DNA of 64,000 bases. Origin: Undibacterium sp. YM2 (GTDB lineage: Bacteria; Pseudomonadota; Gammaproteobacteria; Burkholderiales; Burkholderiaceae_D). The stretch covers positions 434,001-498,000 of the forward strand of contig NZ_AP018441.1 of NCBI RefSeq assembly GCF_009937975.1, read 5' to 3'. Positions 37,783 to 48,048 of the stretch are shown here, piece by piece. Each line of letters starts with the position of its first letter. Within the stretch, counting starts at the first letter, position 1. The notes below the pieces were generated by a model, which worked only from the letters and a program-made list of their open reading frames with translations, did no database searches and was not told where the DNA came from. The position numbers were made by a program, and so were the translations under genes.

Positions 37783-40095
37783 TTATTCCTCGATGACACT
37801 GATAGGCGGAGCCAGGCTGCTGACACCTGAACCTGGCGGATTTTCTGCATAATAATAGTCACCATCGACGGCGATGATACCCTTGGGTACCGGCCTTTCT
37901 TCGATAGGGAAATCCTTCAGGGTTTTTTGCATGTAACCTATCCAGATAGGCAGTGCAAGACCGCCGCCGGTTTCTTTATTTCCCAGGTTTCTGGGTTGGT
38001 CAAAACCTATCCAGGCTATACCAACGACTTTGGACTGATAACCGGCAAACCAGGCATCGAAAGAATCATTGGTGGTGCCAGTCTTACCCGCAATGTCCGG
38101 GCGTTTCAAGACCAGAGCCTTGGTCGCCGTTCCCATTTTGACGACATCGCGCATCATGCTGTCCATCAGGAAGGCATTGCGCTCATCAATGACGCGATTG
38201 GCTTCATCGCCAGCCATGTCGGGCTTGGTTTGTACCAGCACCTGGCCATTGCTGTCGGTGATCTTGGAAATCAGGTAAGGATTAACCTTGTAGCCGCCAT
38301 TGGCAAACACGGCATAAGCACCTGCCATTTGCAGAGGCGTCACCGCACCGGCGCCGAGTGCCAGAGTCAGGTAGGGCGGGTTTTTCTCAGGCAAAAAGCC
38401 AAAGCGATTGGTATATTCCTGCCCATATTTCGCGCCTATCTTGTGCAGGATGCGGATGGAAATCATGTTCTTGGACTTGGTCAGGCCGCGACGCATGGTC
38501 ATCGGGCCTTCGTATTTGCCATCATAATTCTTTGGCTCCCAGGCCTGACCACCGGTCTGCCCCGCATCAAAGCTGATAGGTTCATCATTGATGATGGTCG
38601 ACGGTGACAGGCCTTTTTCCAGCGAAGCAGAATAGATAAATGGCTTGAAGCTGGAGCCGGGTTGACGCCAGGCCTGGGTCACGTGGTTGAATTTGTTGAG
38701 GTTATAGTCAAAACCACCGACCAGGGCGCGGATTGCTCCATCGGTGGTGTTTGCCGCAACAAAGGCCGATTGCACTTCAGGCATCTGGGTAATGCTCCAG
38801 CTCTTGCCTTCCAGCACCACGCGTATCACGGCACCGCGCTGTATGCGCTTGTTGGCTGGTGTTTTTACCGACAGGCCGCTGGCGGCGAAAGTCAGGCCAG
38901 TATCTTCGATACGGATTTCTTCACCGGACGACAACACTGCCCGTACCAGTTTTGGGGTTGCTTCCAGCACCATGGCGACTTGCAAGTCATCGCTGTCGGT
39001 ATGTTCAGCCAGTTCTTTCTCTATGGCGTCTTCGGCTGCTTCCTTGCCTTCGGGTATGGTGATGATTGCTTCCGGGCCACGATAGCCATGACGTTTTTCA
39101 TAATCCATGACACCACGACGCAGGGACAGATAGGCCGTGTCCTGGTCACTCTTGGTAATCGTGGTGTAAACATTCAGGCCTCGGGTATAGGTTTCTTCCT
39201 TGAATTGCTCATATACCAACTGACGCGCCATTTCTGCAACATATTCTGCGTGGATGCCAAATTCATTGCTATTGGTTTTGGTGATCAGTTCTTCATTTTT
39301 GGCTTGTTCGTATTGCGCCTCGGTGATGTAGCCAAGATTGCGCATCCTTTGCAAGATATATTGCTGCCTGACGGTTGCCCGCTTGGGATTGGCGACCGGG
39401 TTATAGGCGGATGGTGCTTTTGGCAAGCCTGCCAGCATCGCCGCTTCAGCGATGGTCACATCCTTCAAGTCTTTGCCAAAATAGATTTGCGCGGCGGAAG
39501 AAAAGCCATAGGCGCGCTGCCCCAGATAAATCTGGTTCATATAAATTTCCAGGATCTGGTCCTTGCTCAGATTCTGTTCTATCTTCCAGGCCAGCAGGAT
39601 TTCATAAATCTTGCGCTTGAAGGTCTGTTCACTGGACAGGAAGAAATTCCTGGCGACCTGCTGGGTAATGGTAGAGGCACCCTGTTTGGCACCGCCCGTC
39701 AGATTATGTACTGCCGCACGGGTGATGCCCTGGTAATCAACGCCGCCATGTTCATAGAAGCGGTCATCCTCGATCGCCAGCACGGCTTTTTTCATGATCT
39801 CAGGGATGTCCTTAAAGCGCACGACATTGCGTCGTTCCTCGCCAAATTCAGCAATCAGCATATTGTCAGCCGAGAACACCCGCAGTGGCATTTTAGGTTT
39901 GTAGCTGGTAATGGAATCCAGTTCTGGCAGATTTGGATAAGCCATTGTAAGTGCAAAACCAATAATTAATGCTCCTGCTACAACTAATCCGAATAAAACC
40001 CCCGCAGTTCCGAGTACAATGCGGGCGAAAAGCTTTCCAGCACTGCGCTTTTGTGGCTCAGGTTGATTGTCGGGTTCTTTGTTTTGCTCTGACAT
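37783..40095 (-). CDS. mrcA: Penicillin-binding protein 1A
   Basis: A bifunctional class A PBP for peptidoglycan polymerisation and crosslinking. In the 770 residues: one N-terminal membrane anchor (about 25-50), a glycosyltransferase domain with the catalytic EDDRFYEHGG and GASTITQQVARN, an OB-like insert, and a transpeptidase domain with SSFK (GSSFKPFIYSA), SKN and GKTGTTND. A -10 box TATAAT lies on the minus strand at 40125-40130. It is divergent from pilM, an arrangement conserved in many proteobacteria. Confidence 0.96.
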   Translation of the reverse strand: MSEQNKEPDNQPEPQKRSAGKLFARIVLGTAGVLFGLVVAGALIIGFALTMAYPNLPELDSITSYKPKMPLRVFSADNMLIAEFGEERRNVVRFKDIPEIMKKAVLAIEDDRFYEHGGVDYQGITRAAVHNLTGGAKQGASTITQQVARNFFLSSEQTFKRKIYEILLAWKIEQNLSKDQILEIYMNQIYLGQRAYGFSSAAQIYFGKDLKDVTIAEAAMLAGLPKAPSAYNPVANPKRATVRQQYILQRMRNLGYITEAQYEQAKNEELITKTNSNEFGIHAEYVAEMARQLVYEQFKEETYTRGLNVYTTITKSDQDTAYLSLRRGVMDYEKRHGYRGPEAIITIPEGKEAAEDAIEKELAEHTDSDDLQVAMVLEATPKLVRAVLSSGEEIRIEDTGLTFAASGLSVKTPANKRIQRGAVIRVVLEGKSWSITQMPEVQSAFVAANTTDGAIRALVGGFDYNLNKFNHVTQAWRQPGSSFKPFIYSASLEKGLSPSTIINDEPISFDAGQTGGQAWEPKNYDGKYEGPMTMRRGLTKSKNMISIRILHKIGAKYGQEYTNRFGFLPEKNPPYLTLALGAGAVTPLQMAGAYAVFANGGYKVNPYLISKITDSNGQVLVQTKPDMAGDEANRVIDERNAFLMDSMMRDVVKMGTATKALVLKRPDIAGKTGTTNDSFDAWFAGYQSKVVGIAWIGFDQPRNLGNKETGGGLALPIWIGYMQKTLKDFPIEERPVPKGIIAVDGDYYYAENPPGSGVSSLAPPISVIEE

Positions 40096-40409
40096 AGGGG
40101 CTAATTGTAAATAAGGCAGCGCACATTATAGCTGTCTTCGGTGAGCATTAGACTGTCAGCAGATAAGCGGATTTGTAAGCAAATTTTCAGAATATTCGGA
40201 ATATACGTGGATATTTGGCAACGCATAAGGGTAGTGCTGCGCGGAAATTGCTTTACCAATGCCAGTCTTATTGCTAGGATTTCATGTAAGCTTGGATAAT
40301 TGTCTTGTAAATAGCGGTTTTTAAAGGCAATTTACTTTTGGCAATATAATGTTTCGCACATGTAATTTTGTGTAAATTGAAATGATGATGTAATCGTGAG
40401 GGGATATTC
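40096..40409. promoter_or_regulatory. Divergent promoter region of mrcA and pilM
   Basis: About 314 bases without a gene. It holds TATAAT boxes for mrcA (minus strand, 40125-40130) and for pilM (plus strand, 40345-40350); neither has a good -35, and no sigma54 -24/-12 pair with correct spacing was found. The rest is AT-rich sequence without a clear feature. Confidence 0.45.
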
Positions 40410-41489
40410 TTGGCTTTAGATCTGGCTTCGTTGCTCGGCAGAAAAAATCCGCCACTATTTGGTCTGGATATCAGTTCTCTCGATATCAAGCTTGTTGAAC
40501 TTTCGGAAGGAAGCAACAAGTCCTATCGACTTGAGCGCTATGCCTCAGAACCACTGCCCAAAGGCGCGGTGCTGGATGGCAATATCGAGAATATTGAACA
40601 AGTGACTGAGGCAGTCCGCAAACTCGTGAAGAAAAGCGGAACCTCGGCCAAAAACGTAGCAATGGCAATGCCGGCTTCTGCCGTCATTACAAAAAAAATT
40701 ATACTCGGCGGTACCCTGACCGAACAGGCACTTGAAGTGCAGGTTGAGTCAGAGGCTAGTCAGTACATACCTTTCTCCATGGATGAAGTCAGCCTGGATT
40801 TCTGTGTGCTGGGACCGGCGGCCAATGCGGAAGAAGATATAGAAGTGATGCTCGCTGCGTCCAGAAAAGAAAAAATTGAAGATCGCGTAGCCATCATACA
40901 GGCAGCGGGTTTGCAAGCCAAAGTCATGGATATTGAATCCTATGCTGCGCGTGCTGCCGTCTCACGTCTGGTCGATCAGCAGGCTAATGGCGGCAAGGAC
41001 CAGATCTACGCTATTTTCCAGATAGGCTCCAAACGAACTTATATTTTCATCATGCTTAATGGCGAAGTTATTTATGAGCGTGAACAGCAGTTTGGTGGCG
41101 CCCAGCTTACCCAGGATATCGTCAGGAATTATGGCTTGTCCATAGAAGAAGCGGAGCAGAAAAAGAAAAATGGTGATCTGCCCGACACCTATGAAATGGA
41201 ATTGCTCGAACCTTTCCTGGAAAGTGCAGCGCTGGAAGTAACCCGCGCCATACAGTTCTTCTTCACTTCCACCCCTTTTACGCGAGTAGATCAGATTTAT
41301 CTGACTGGTGGTTGTGCGGTGATATCAGGTTTGGTCGATATTATTGCAGAGCGTACCAAGATTTCTACGGCAGTCGTCAGCCCGTTCAAGGGCATGGAGC
41401 TAGGTTCGGGCGTCAATGAAAAAGCTTTGCGCAATGATGCTCCGGCTTACATGGTTGCCTGTGGTCTGGCATTACGGAGATTTGGCTGA
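40410..41489 (+). CDS. pilM: Type IV pilus assembly protein PilM (TTG start)
   Basis: PilM is an actin-like ATPase on the cytoplasmic side of the pilus alignment complex; it binds the N-terminus of PilN. The 359-residue product starts LFGLDISSLDIKLVEL, the first phosphate-binding strand of the actin fold, and contains IFQIGSKRTYIFIM and YLTGGCAVISGL. The start is TTG at 40410, six bases after GAGGGG; no ATG fits the family N-terminus. Its stop overlaps the pilN ATG (ATGA-type junction). Confidence 0.94.
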   Translation: MALDLASLLGRKNPPLFGLDISSLDIKLVELSEGSNKSYRLERYASEPLPKGAVLDGNIENIEQVTEAVRKLVKKSGTSAKNVAMAMPASAVITKKIILGGTLTEQALEVQVESEASQYIPFSMDEVSLDFCVLGPAANAEEDIEVMLAASRKEKIEDRVAIIQAAGLQAKVMDIESYAARAAVSRLVDQQANGGKDQIYAIFQIGSKRTYIFIMLNGEVIYEREQQFGGAQLTQDIVRNYGLSIEEAEQKKKNGDLPDTYEMELLEPFLESAALEVTRAIQFFFTSTPFTRVDQIYLTGGCAVISGLVDIIAERTKISTAVVSPFKGMELGSGVNEKALRNDAPAYMVACGLALRRFG

Positions 41490-42166
41490 TGATCAAGATT
41501 AATCTCCTGCCGCACAGGGAAGAAAAGCGCAAGCAGCTCAAGAGTGATTTTTATGGTCTGTTGTTACTGGCTGCGATAGCTGGTGCTCTGGTGGTTGTGG
41601 TGGTAAGTGCTTACTTTGGGCGTGAGCTTTCAATCCAGAATGATAAGAATGACTTTATCAAGAAAGAGATCGCCCAGCTTGATGAGCGCATCAAAGAAAT
41701 CGCTACACTGAGGCAGGAAATTGATGGTTTGAAAGCCCGCCAGCAAGCCGTTGAGGATTTGCAGGGGGATCGTAATCAACCTGTATATTTGCTTGATGAA
41801 CTGGTCAAGCTGACACCTGAAGGGGTTTACCTCAAGCAATTGAATCAGGATGGTCAGAAGGTTACTTTGGCTGGTTACGCACAATCCCAGGACAGGGTCG
41901 CTGAATTTATACGTAACCTGGGCAATAAGTCGGATTGGATGTTCAAGCCAGAACTGAATGACATTCACTCAACCGGTTTGGGGCAGGGCAGGGATGCCAA
42001 GAAAGTATTTGAGTTCAAGGTGAATGCAGGTATCAAGCGTCCGCGTGAAAGAGAAGAGGCAGCTTCACAGGCTGCCGCCTCGGCCGCCGCCGCTACTGCT
42101 ACGCCTGGTTCTGTTGCTCCTGCTGCGCCTGCTTCGTCAGCCGCCAGCGCAGCCAAAAAACCTTAG
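41489..42166 (+). CDS. pilN: Type IV pilus assembly protein PilN
   Basis: A bitopic inner-membrane protein of the alignment complex. The 225-residue product begins MIKINLLPHREEKRK, the conserved PilM-binding motif (INLLP), followed by one membrane helix (about 25-45), a coiled coil and a ferredoxin-like periplasmic domain. An Ala/Pro/Ser-rich tail (about the last 40 residues) is longer than usual. Confidence 0.94.
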   Translation: MIKINLLPHREEKRKQLKSDFYGLLLLAAIAGALVVVVVSAYFGRELSIQNDKNDFIKKEIAQLDERIKEIATLRQEIDGLKARQQAVEDLQGDRNQPVYLLDELVKLTPEGVYLKQLNQDGQKVTLAGYAQSQDRVAEFIRNLGNKSDWMFKPELNDIHSTGLGQGRDAKKVFEFKVNAGIKRPREREEAASQAAASAAAATATPGSVAPAAPASSAASAAKKP

Positions 42167-42203
42167 TGTGTGATTATTTATGCAATGCAACGGAAGATTG
42201 TAA

Positions 42204-42857
42204 ATGGCGATTAATCTGAATGAAGTTGGCCAGTCTTTAAGCGCCCAATTTCAAGGCTTGAATGGACTGCACCCTGGCTTGTGGCCAGTTGCACCCCGCA
42301 TGGCGTCTGCTTTAGGCGTCTTGATTGTGGTAGTTGCACTGGGTTGGTATGTTCAATGGGATGGCCAGATGACGGCCATAGAAACAGGTCAGGCTGAAGA
42401 GGTCAAGCTTCGGGGCGAATACAAGCAAAAACTGCAGCAGGCGATTAACCTGGATGCCTTGAAAGAGCAACGCAAGCTGGTTCAGCAATATGTTGCCACC
42501 ATGGAGAAGCAATTGCCTAGCCAGGCAGAAATGGCGGCTTTGCTGGCCGATATTAATCAGGCCGGTCAGGGACGCGGATTGGCGTTTGACTCTTTTGTAC
42601 CAGGCTTGCCAGCAGTCAAGGATTACTATGCCGAACTGCCGATTGCCATCAAGATTCAGGGCAATTATCACGATCTTGGACAATTTGTAGCTGACATCGC
42701 GAAATTGCCAAGGATCGTCACCTTGAATAATCTGAATATTACCCGCGCTACGGATGGCAATCTGACGCTCGATGTGACGGCCAAGACATTCCGCTATTTG
42801 AACAGGGATGAAGTTCTTGATCAGGCTGAGAAGAAGAAGAAGGAGCCTAAAAAATGA
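42204..42857 (+). CDS. pilO: Type IV pilus assembly protein PilO
   Basis: Partner of PilN in the inner-membrane alignment complex. The 217-residue product has one helix (about 35-52), a coiled coil rich in Gln/Glu/Lys and a periplasmic ferredoxin-like domain (IKIQGNYHDLGQFVADIAKL). It ends in a lysine-rich tail overlapping pilP by four bases. Confidence 0.94.
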   Translation: MAINLNEVGQSLSAQFQGLNGLHPGLWPVAPRMASALGVLIVVVALGWYVQWDGQMTAIETGQAEEVKLRGEYKQKLQQAINLDALKEQRKLVQQYVATMEKQLPSQAEMAALLADINQAGQGRGLAFDSFVPGLPAVKDYYAELPIAIKIQGNYHDLGQFVADIAKLPRIVTLNNLNITRATDGNLTLDVTAKTFRYLNRDEVLDQAEKKKKEPKK

Positions 42858-43393
42858 AGAACATCGTCATTAAGCCGACGCTTTGTTTATTCCTGGCGCT
42901 TTCCTTATCTGCTTGCGGCGATAACCAGGAAACAGAATTGCGTGCCTGGATGGCCGCAGAAAAAAGTCAGGCAAAAGCAGTGATTCCCAAAATCAGTCCT
43001 CCCAAGGTTTATGTTCCATTTGCCTACGGCGGTAAAGAAAGTATTGAGCCCTTTGATCCCGCCAAATTGCTCGCCGTGCTGGCACGCCTGAAAGCAGAAT
43101 CAAGCAATGGTCTCAAGCCTGACCTGACCAGACCAAGGGAAGCGCTGGAGTCGTTTCCCATGGATAGTCTGAAGATGGTGGGTACGATAGAAAAAAACAA
43201 GCTGGTTTATGCCCTCGTGCAAGTAGACAAGACTGTGTATCAAGCCAAACTGGGATCTTATCTGGGCCAGAATTTTGGAATGATTACAAAAATTTCGGAG
43301 AATGAAATCGAAATCAAGGAAACAGTTCAGGATGCGGCGGGTGATTGGACTGAGCGGCAATCCAAGTTAGAGTTGCAGGAGGCAAAGAAATGA
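42854..43393 (+). CDS. pilP: Type IV pilus lipoprotein PilP
   Basis: An inner-membrane lipoprotein linking PilNO to the secretin PilQ. The 179-residue product has a lipobox LSAC (cleavage before Cys21), a proline-rich flexible arm and the C-terminal beta domain beginning ALESFPMDSLKMVGTI. It overlaps pilO and pilQ by four bases each, so the operon is tightly coupled. Confidence 0.94.
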   Translation: MKNIVIKPTLCLFLALSLSACGDNQETELRAWMAAEKSQAKAVIPKISPPKVYVPFAYGGKESIEPFDPAKLLAVLARLKAESSNGLKPDLTRPREALESFPMDSLKMVGTIEKNKLVYALVQVDKTVYQAKLGSYLGQNFGMITKISENEIEIKETVQDAAGDWTERQSKLELQEAKK

Positions 43394-45540
43394 ATGCGTT
43401 GATAAATACAAGTATAAGGGGCGCCAAATTGGTTAAATTTATTTTATTTGCGTTGCTTGGTTTTTGCAGTGCTGCTTTTGCGCAGACAAACTCGATAGAG
43501 TCACTGACAGCCAACCAGCAGGGTGCAAACATTATCGTCAAGATCACCTTGAAAAAACCATTGGAAAAACTTCCTTTGGGTTTTGCTATTGCCAATCCAT
43601 CCCGTATCGCCATTGATTTCGCAGATGTCAGCAATAACACCGGCAAAACTACCTTCGATATGAACATGGGTGACTTGCGGGTGATTAACCTGATTGAAGC
43701 AACCGGACGTTCGCGCCTGATTTTTAATCTCAACAAATCCTTGAATTACGCAACTGCAATCGATGGTAATTCCCTCGTTGTTACGATTGATGCTTCTGGT
43801 GGTGTTGCAACTGCAGTTAATTCCCAGGGCTTGCCAGTTAATGTGCAACCAGCCGTTGTTGGAAAGCGCGCCTTGCGTGATATCGATTTTCGTCGTGGTG
43901 CCGCAGGTGAAGGCCGTGTAGTCATCGATTTGCCGCTGGATCAGGTTGCCGTCGATATCCGTCAGCAAGGACAAAAAATTGTTGTTGATTTCCTCAAGGT
44001 CAGTTTGCCTGAATCTCTGCGCCGCCGTCTTGATGTGGCTGACTATGGTTCTCCAGTGCAATTGATTACAACGACACCAAGCGGTGAAAATGTCCGCATG
44101 GTGATTGAGCCTACCGGATTGTGGGAGCACAGTGCTTATCAAAGCGATACCCAGTTTGTAATTGAAGTCAAACCCATCAAGGAAGACCCAAACAAATTGA
44201 CGCAAGGTACCCAGGGTTACCGTGGTGAGCGCTTGTCCTTCAATTTCCAGAATATTGAAATCCGTGCCATTTTGCAAATCATTGCAGAGGTCAGCAGCCT
44301 CAATATTATTGCCAGTGATACAGTGAATGGAACGATCACCTTGCGCCTGAAAGACGTGCCATGGGATCAGGCACTCGATATCATCATGCAGTCCAAGGGA
44401 CTGGATATGCGCAAAAATGGTTCTGTGATCTGGATCGCGCCAAAAGAAGAGTTATTGACCAAAGAAAAACTCGAACTTGAGCAAAAAGCACAGATCGCTG
44501 AACTGGAACCCGTAAAAACCGAATCTTTCCAGCTCAATTATCAAAAGGTCGAAGCATTTAAACAGGTTTTTGGTGTTGATGGTGCAAGTACAAACCGCAT
44601 ACTTTCCAAGCGTGGTAGTGCAGTCATTGAGCCACGTACCAATCAGCTGTTTGTTACCGATATTCCTTCCAAACTGGAAGAAGTGCGCAAGCTGATCGCC
44701 AAAACCGATATCGCTTCAAGACAGGTATTGATAGAGGCACGTATAGTCGAGGCCGATGATAAATTCAGTAAAAATCTTGGTGCCAAACTGGGCTTTGCTG
44801 ACTTGCGTGGTATTTCCGGTGGTAACACTGGTTATCAAGTGGCAGGAAATCAAAGGGTAGCATTGACAGGTAATTATCTTGGTGTCGGTGAGCAAACGGG
44901 TCAGGCAAAAATTACTGAACAAAGCTTTATTCCTAATACGCAATTCGTCAGTCTGCCTGCTTCTGGTATTAATGGTCTGAACCCAGGAAGTCTGGCTGTC
45001 AGTTTGTTCTCATCAGCTGCGAATCGTTTCCTGAATTTGGAATTGTCAGCGCTGGAAGCCGATGGCAAGGGTAAAATAGTGTCAAGTCCACGCGTTGTGA
45101 CTGCAGACCAGTTGAAAGCATCGATAGAGCAAGGTACAGAACTGCCATATCAAGTGGCTACTTCCAGCGGCGCTACTTCCATTTTCTTCCGTAAGGCAAC
45201 TTTGCGACTGGAAGTGACTCCACAAATTACGCCTGATGGGAATGTCATCCTGGATGTTGATGTTCATAAAGATAGTGTTGGCCAGGAAACCAGGGCCGGT
45301 TTTGCGATTGATACCAAGGAGGTGAAAACCATCGTTCTGGTAGAAAATGGCGGCACGGTAGTCCTCGGTGGTATCTTCCAGCAAACTGAGCGTGATAGTG
45401 TGACAAAAGTACCGTTCTTTGGCGATCTTCCATTGTTTGGCAATTTGTTTAAAACCACTGGCCGCACGAATGACAAAACTGAATTGCTGATTTTTATTAC
45501 TCCCAAGATTGTTGCTGAGAAATTTAGCAACAAACAATAA
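43390..45540 (+). CDS. pilQ: Type IV pilus secretin PilQ
   Basis: The outer-membrane channel for the pilus. The 716-residue product has a signal peptide ending at FCSAAFAQ, AMIN domains (about 35-260), N0/N1 domains (LSFNFQNIEIRAILQIIAEVS) and a secretin domain ending LLIFITPKIV. The motif VPFFGDLPLFGNLFK near the end is the secretin signature. Full length. No terminator was seen between pilQ and the next gene, which starts 73 bases on. Confidence 0.96.
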   Translation: MNALINTSIRGAKLVKFILFALLGFCSAAFAQTNSIESLTANQQGANIIVKITLKKPLEKLPLGFAIANPSRIAIDFADVSNNTGKTTFDMNMGDLRVINLIEATGRSRLIFNLNKSLNYATAIDGNSLVVTIDASGGVATAVNSQGLPVNVQPAVVGKRALRDIDFRRGAAGEGRVVIDLPLDQVAVDIRQQGQKIVVDFLKVSLPESLRRRLDVADYGSPVQLITTTPSGENVRMVIEPTGLWEHSAYQSDTQFVIEVKPIKEDPNKLTQGTQGYRGERLSFNFQNIEIRAILQIIAEVSSLNIIASDTVNGTITLRLKDVPWDQALDIIMQSKGLDMRKNGSVIWIAPKEELLTKEKLELEQKAQIAELEPVKTESFQLNYQKVEAFKQVFGVDGASTNRILSKRGSAVIEPRTNQLFVTDIPSKLEEVRKLIAKTDIASRQVLIEARIVEADDKFSKNLGAKLGFADLRGISGGNTGYQVAGNQRVALTGNYLGVGEQTGQAKITEQSFIPNTQFVSLPASGINGLNPGSLAVSLFSSAANRFLNLELSALEADGKGKIVSSPRVVTADQLKASIEQGTELPYQVATSSGATSIFFRKATLRLEVTPQITPDGNVILDVDVHKDSVGQETRAGFAIDTKEVKTIVLVENGGTVVLGGIFQQTERDSVTKVPFFGDLPLFGNLFKTTGRTNDKTELLIFITPKIVAEKFSNKQ

Positions 45541-45613
45541 AGAGTTCTGGGCTTGTGATGTGTGTCATAGAATGGCAACCGATTTTCTGAATTCGTAAAA
45601 ATATAGGTGTTTC

Positions 45614-47989
45614 ATGATGAAGTATATACGCGGTTTATTCGCACTGATCTTACTGATAGGCCTCACGGCCTGTGGCGGTGGAGGTGGCTCTGCTGGTAAT
45701 ACCAGTAATGGCGCCAAGGTGTTCACTACAGCACCTGACAAACTCACTTTGAGTCCCGGTGCTACGCAAACCTTTACCGTAGGTGGCGGTGTACCTGGCT
45801 ATTCTGCCAGCAGCAGCAATGGCGCTGCCATAGTGACGCTAAACGGTAGTACTCTTACTATCAAGGGCGGCGGCGGCGGTTCTGCTACAGTTACAGTCAA
45901 GGACGCTGCCGGTGTTGCAGTAACCATCGAAGTCACGATAGGTTCAGGGCTGGATCTGTTCACCACTGCACCTGAAACGGTAACTGTTCCCGTAGGCGGA
46001 CAGTCAGCTGAATACACCATAGGCGGCGGTAGCCTGGTCTATGAAGTGGCGTCCAGTGACAATTCCATTGCCAATGTGGTTTTCTCCGGAAATCGTTTCA
46101 TCATTGTTGGTACGACAGGTGGTAAGGCAGACGTCACAGTGCGTGACTCCATAGGTGGCAAGGTATTGATCAAGGTTACCGTAGGCTCGGTCGATGCACT
46201 GTTCTCTACCGCAGGTACTGACATCAACGTTGGCGTCAATGCCGCTGTTACTTATACGGTAGGCGGTGGTAATGGTCCTTACAGTGTGGGCAGCAGCAAC
46301 ACAGCAGTTGTAACAGCGAATATTTCTGGCAATAAACTGACTGTCACCGGTACTGGTGTAGGTACGGCCAACATTATTCTCCGCGATGCGACTTCTGGTA
46401 ATGTCACCATCAAGGTGACGGTAGGTTCAACAGCCGACCTGTTCACTTCTGCACCTGCAGTACTGACAGTTGGCATTGGTACATCCAGCCCGACATTCAC
46501 TATTGGTGGTGGTAGTCAGGTCTATACCGTCACCAGTGGTAACACTCAGATTGCAGGTGTCGGTATTAATGGCAATAAATTTACCATTAGTGGTGTTTCT
46601 GCCGGTAAAACATCCGTCATCGTTAAAGATAGCCTGGGTCACAATGTAATAATTGACGTTACCATTGGTTCTGGTGCCGATTTCTATACGACTGCTCCGG
46701 GCGATATTACCCTGACTGCCAATGGCACCGGTACTTATGTCATGGGTGGCGGTAGTGCTCCTTACACGGCCACGAGCAGCAATACCTCAGTTGTTACTGC
46801 ATCGGCTTCGGGAAATAATCTGACATTGACTGGTGTTGGATCGGGCAAGGCTGTAGTTATCTTGCGTGATGCAGCAGGCAAAACAATTTCAATTAATGTC
46901 ACTTTGGGTTCAGGCAACGCCAACTCTATTTTCACAACTGCACCTGGCGCAGTGACGATCGCTGTCGGTTCCAGCCCTGCTTATCAAATTGGTGGTGGTT
47001 CTGCACCATATTCGATCAGCAGCAGCAATACTGCGATTGCAACAGTCACTCTTAGCGGCTCCAGCTTCACAATTACCGGCGTTGCAACCGGTTCCGCAAA
47101 TGTCATCGTAAAAGATGCGGCGGGCAACCCTGTCACGATTGCTGTCAGCGTTGGCACAGGTGCGACTGTGGCCTTGTTTAGCACTGCTCCTCTGGCAATT
47201 TCTCTGGCACCAGGTGCAGCACCGACGTATGCCGTAGGTGGCGGTACAGCACCTTACTTCGCGACTAGTAGTGACACACGTGTTGCGACTGCAGTAATTT
47301 CTGGCAGCACGATGACAATTACGGCTGTTGCCGCTGGTACTGCATCAGTCAGGCTGGTTGATAGCGTTGGCGCTCCTATCGTAATTGCGGTGACGGTTGT
47401 AACTGGTCAAAACGCGAACCTGTCAGTGTTGCCAATCTCCATTACTGGCAATGTAGGGGATACAGTCGCTATCACAATTTCTGGTGGCAGCGCGCCTTAT
47501 ACGACAGTCTCAACCAGTCCAACAAATGTGTCGGTTGTCAGTGGCGCAACTCTGAATAGTGCTGGAACAGTGACGGTTGCTCTGCTCAATGTTGGACGTA
47601 CTACCAGTCTTACAGTGACAGATGCGCAAGGCACTGTTTTCACAGTACCAGTGGTTGTCAATGCAGTGTCTGCCGCTCTGGGTGTAAATCCAGTAGATTG
47701 GAGCATCAATGAAACCAACAATAGTGTCATCGCATTGACTATCTCCGGCGGCACTCTTCCATTCCAAGTATTTACTAACAATACGGTGTTGAGTAGTGTT
47801 GCGGGTACAAATCCTGATCCTTTGAATCCGCTCTCGTTTAATGGCCGTACCGTCAATGTAAGTCTGGGTACTCAGGCAACACGTTGTGTAGCTGCTGATA
47901 CTCCAGTCGTTATTACCATCAAAGACAGTAATAATGCTACTGTGACGAGCACGATGAGAATCTTGAATCTGACCACTGGTGGCTGTTAA
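45614..47989 (+). CDS. Large lipoprotein with nine Ig-like repeats
   Basis: A 791-residue protein I do not recognise by name. The lipobox LTAC puts the lipidated cysteine at residue 20, followed by a glycine run (CGGGGG). From about residue 36 there are nine repeats of 79-84 residues; each starts like LFTTAP, then has TVGGGxxPY, SSNTxV, LTITGVxxGxAxV and ends VTIxVTVGS, the look of bacterial Ig-like (BIG) domains. Repeats 1-7 are close to each other; 8 and 9 are diverged. Two cysteines occur near the end (RCVAAD and the last residue). It is placed between pilQ and aroK, usually neighbours. Confidence 0.8.
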   Translation: MMKYIRGLFALILLIGLTACGGGGGSAGNTSNGAKVFTTAPDKLTLSPGATQTFTVGGGVPGYSASSSNGAAIVTLNGSTLTIKGGGGGSATVTVKDAAGVAVTIEVTIGSGLDLFTTAPETVTVPVGGQSAEYTIGGGSLVYEVASSDNSIANVVFSGNRFIIVGTTGGKADVTVRDSIGGKVLIKVTVGSVDALFSTAGTDINVGVNAAVTYTVGGGNGPYSVGSSNTAVVTANISGNKLTVTGTGVGTANIILRDATSGNVTIKVTVGSTADLFTSAPAVLTVGIGTSSPTFTIGGGSQVYTVTSGNTQIAGVGINGNKFTISGVSAGKTSVIVKDSLGHNVIIDVTIGSGADFYTTAPGDITLTANGTGTYVMGGGSAPYTATSSNTSVVTASASGNNLTLTGVGSGKAVVILRDAAGKTISINVTLGSGNANSIFTTAPGAVTIAVGSSPAYQIGGGSAPYSISSSNTAIATVTLSGSSFTITGVATGSANVIVKDAAGNPVTIAVSVGTGATVALFSTAPLAISLAPGAAPTYAVGGGTAPYFATSSDTRVATAVISGSTMTITAVAAGTASVRLVDSVGAPIVIAVTVVTGQNANLSVLPISITGNVGDTVAITISGGSAPYTTVSTSPTNVSVVSGATLNSAGTVTVALLNVGRTTSLTVTDAQGTVFTVPVVVNAVSAALGVNPVDWSINETNNSVIALTISGGTLPFQVFTNNTVLSSVAGTNPDPLNPLSFNGRTVNVSLGTQATRCVAADTPVVITIKDSNNATVTSTMRILNLTTGGC

Positions 47990-48048
47990 TATCTGGTGAG
48001 AGCAAGAAACACTGATAAACTTAGTTTATTTGCTTAGAACCGGAAATA

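Noticed and set aside
38662..39969. 435-codon rightward open frame inside mrcA
   Set aside because: Antisense to a full-length PBP1A with all motifs; its own product has no recognisable features.
40320..40360. Sigma-54 promoter for pilM (TGGCA near 40339)
   Set aside because: The GG-to-GC distance is 16 bases, not the required 12; a TATAAT box in the same place explains it better.
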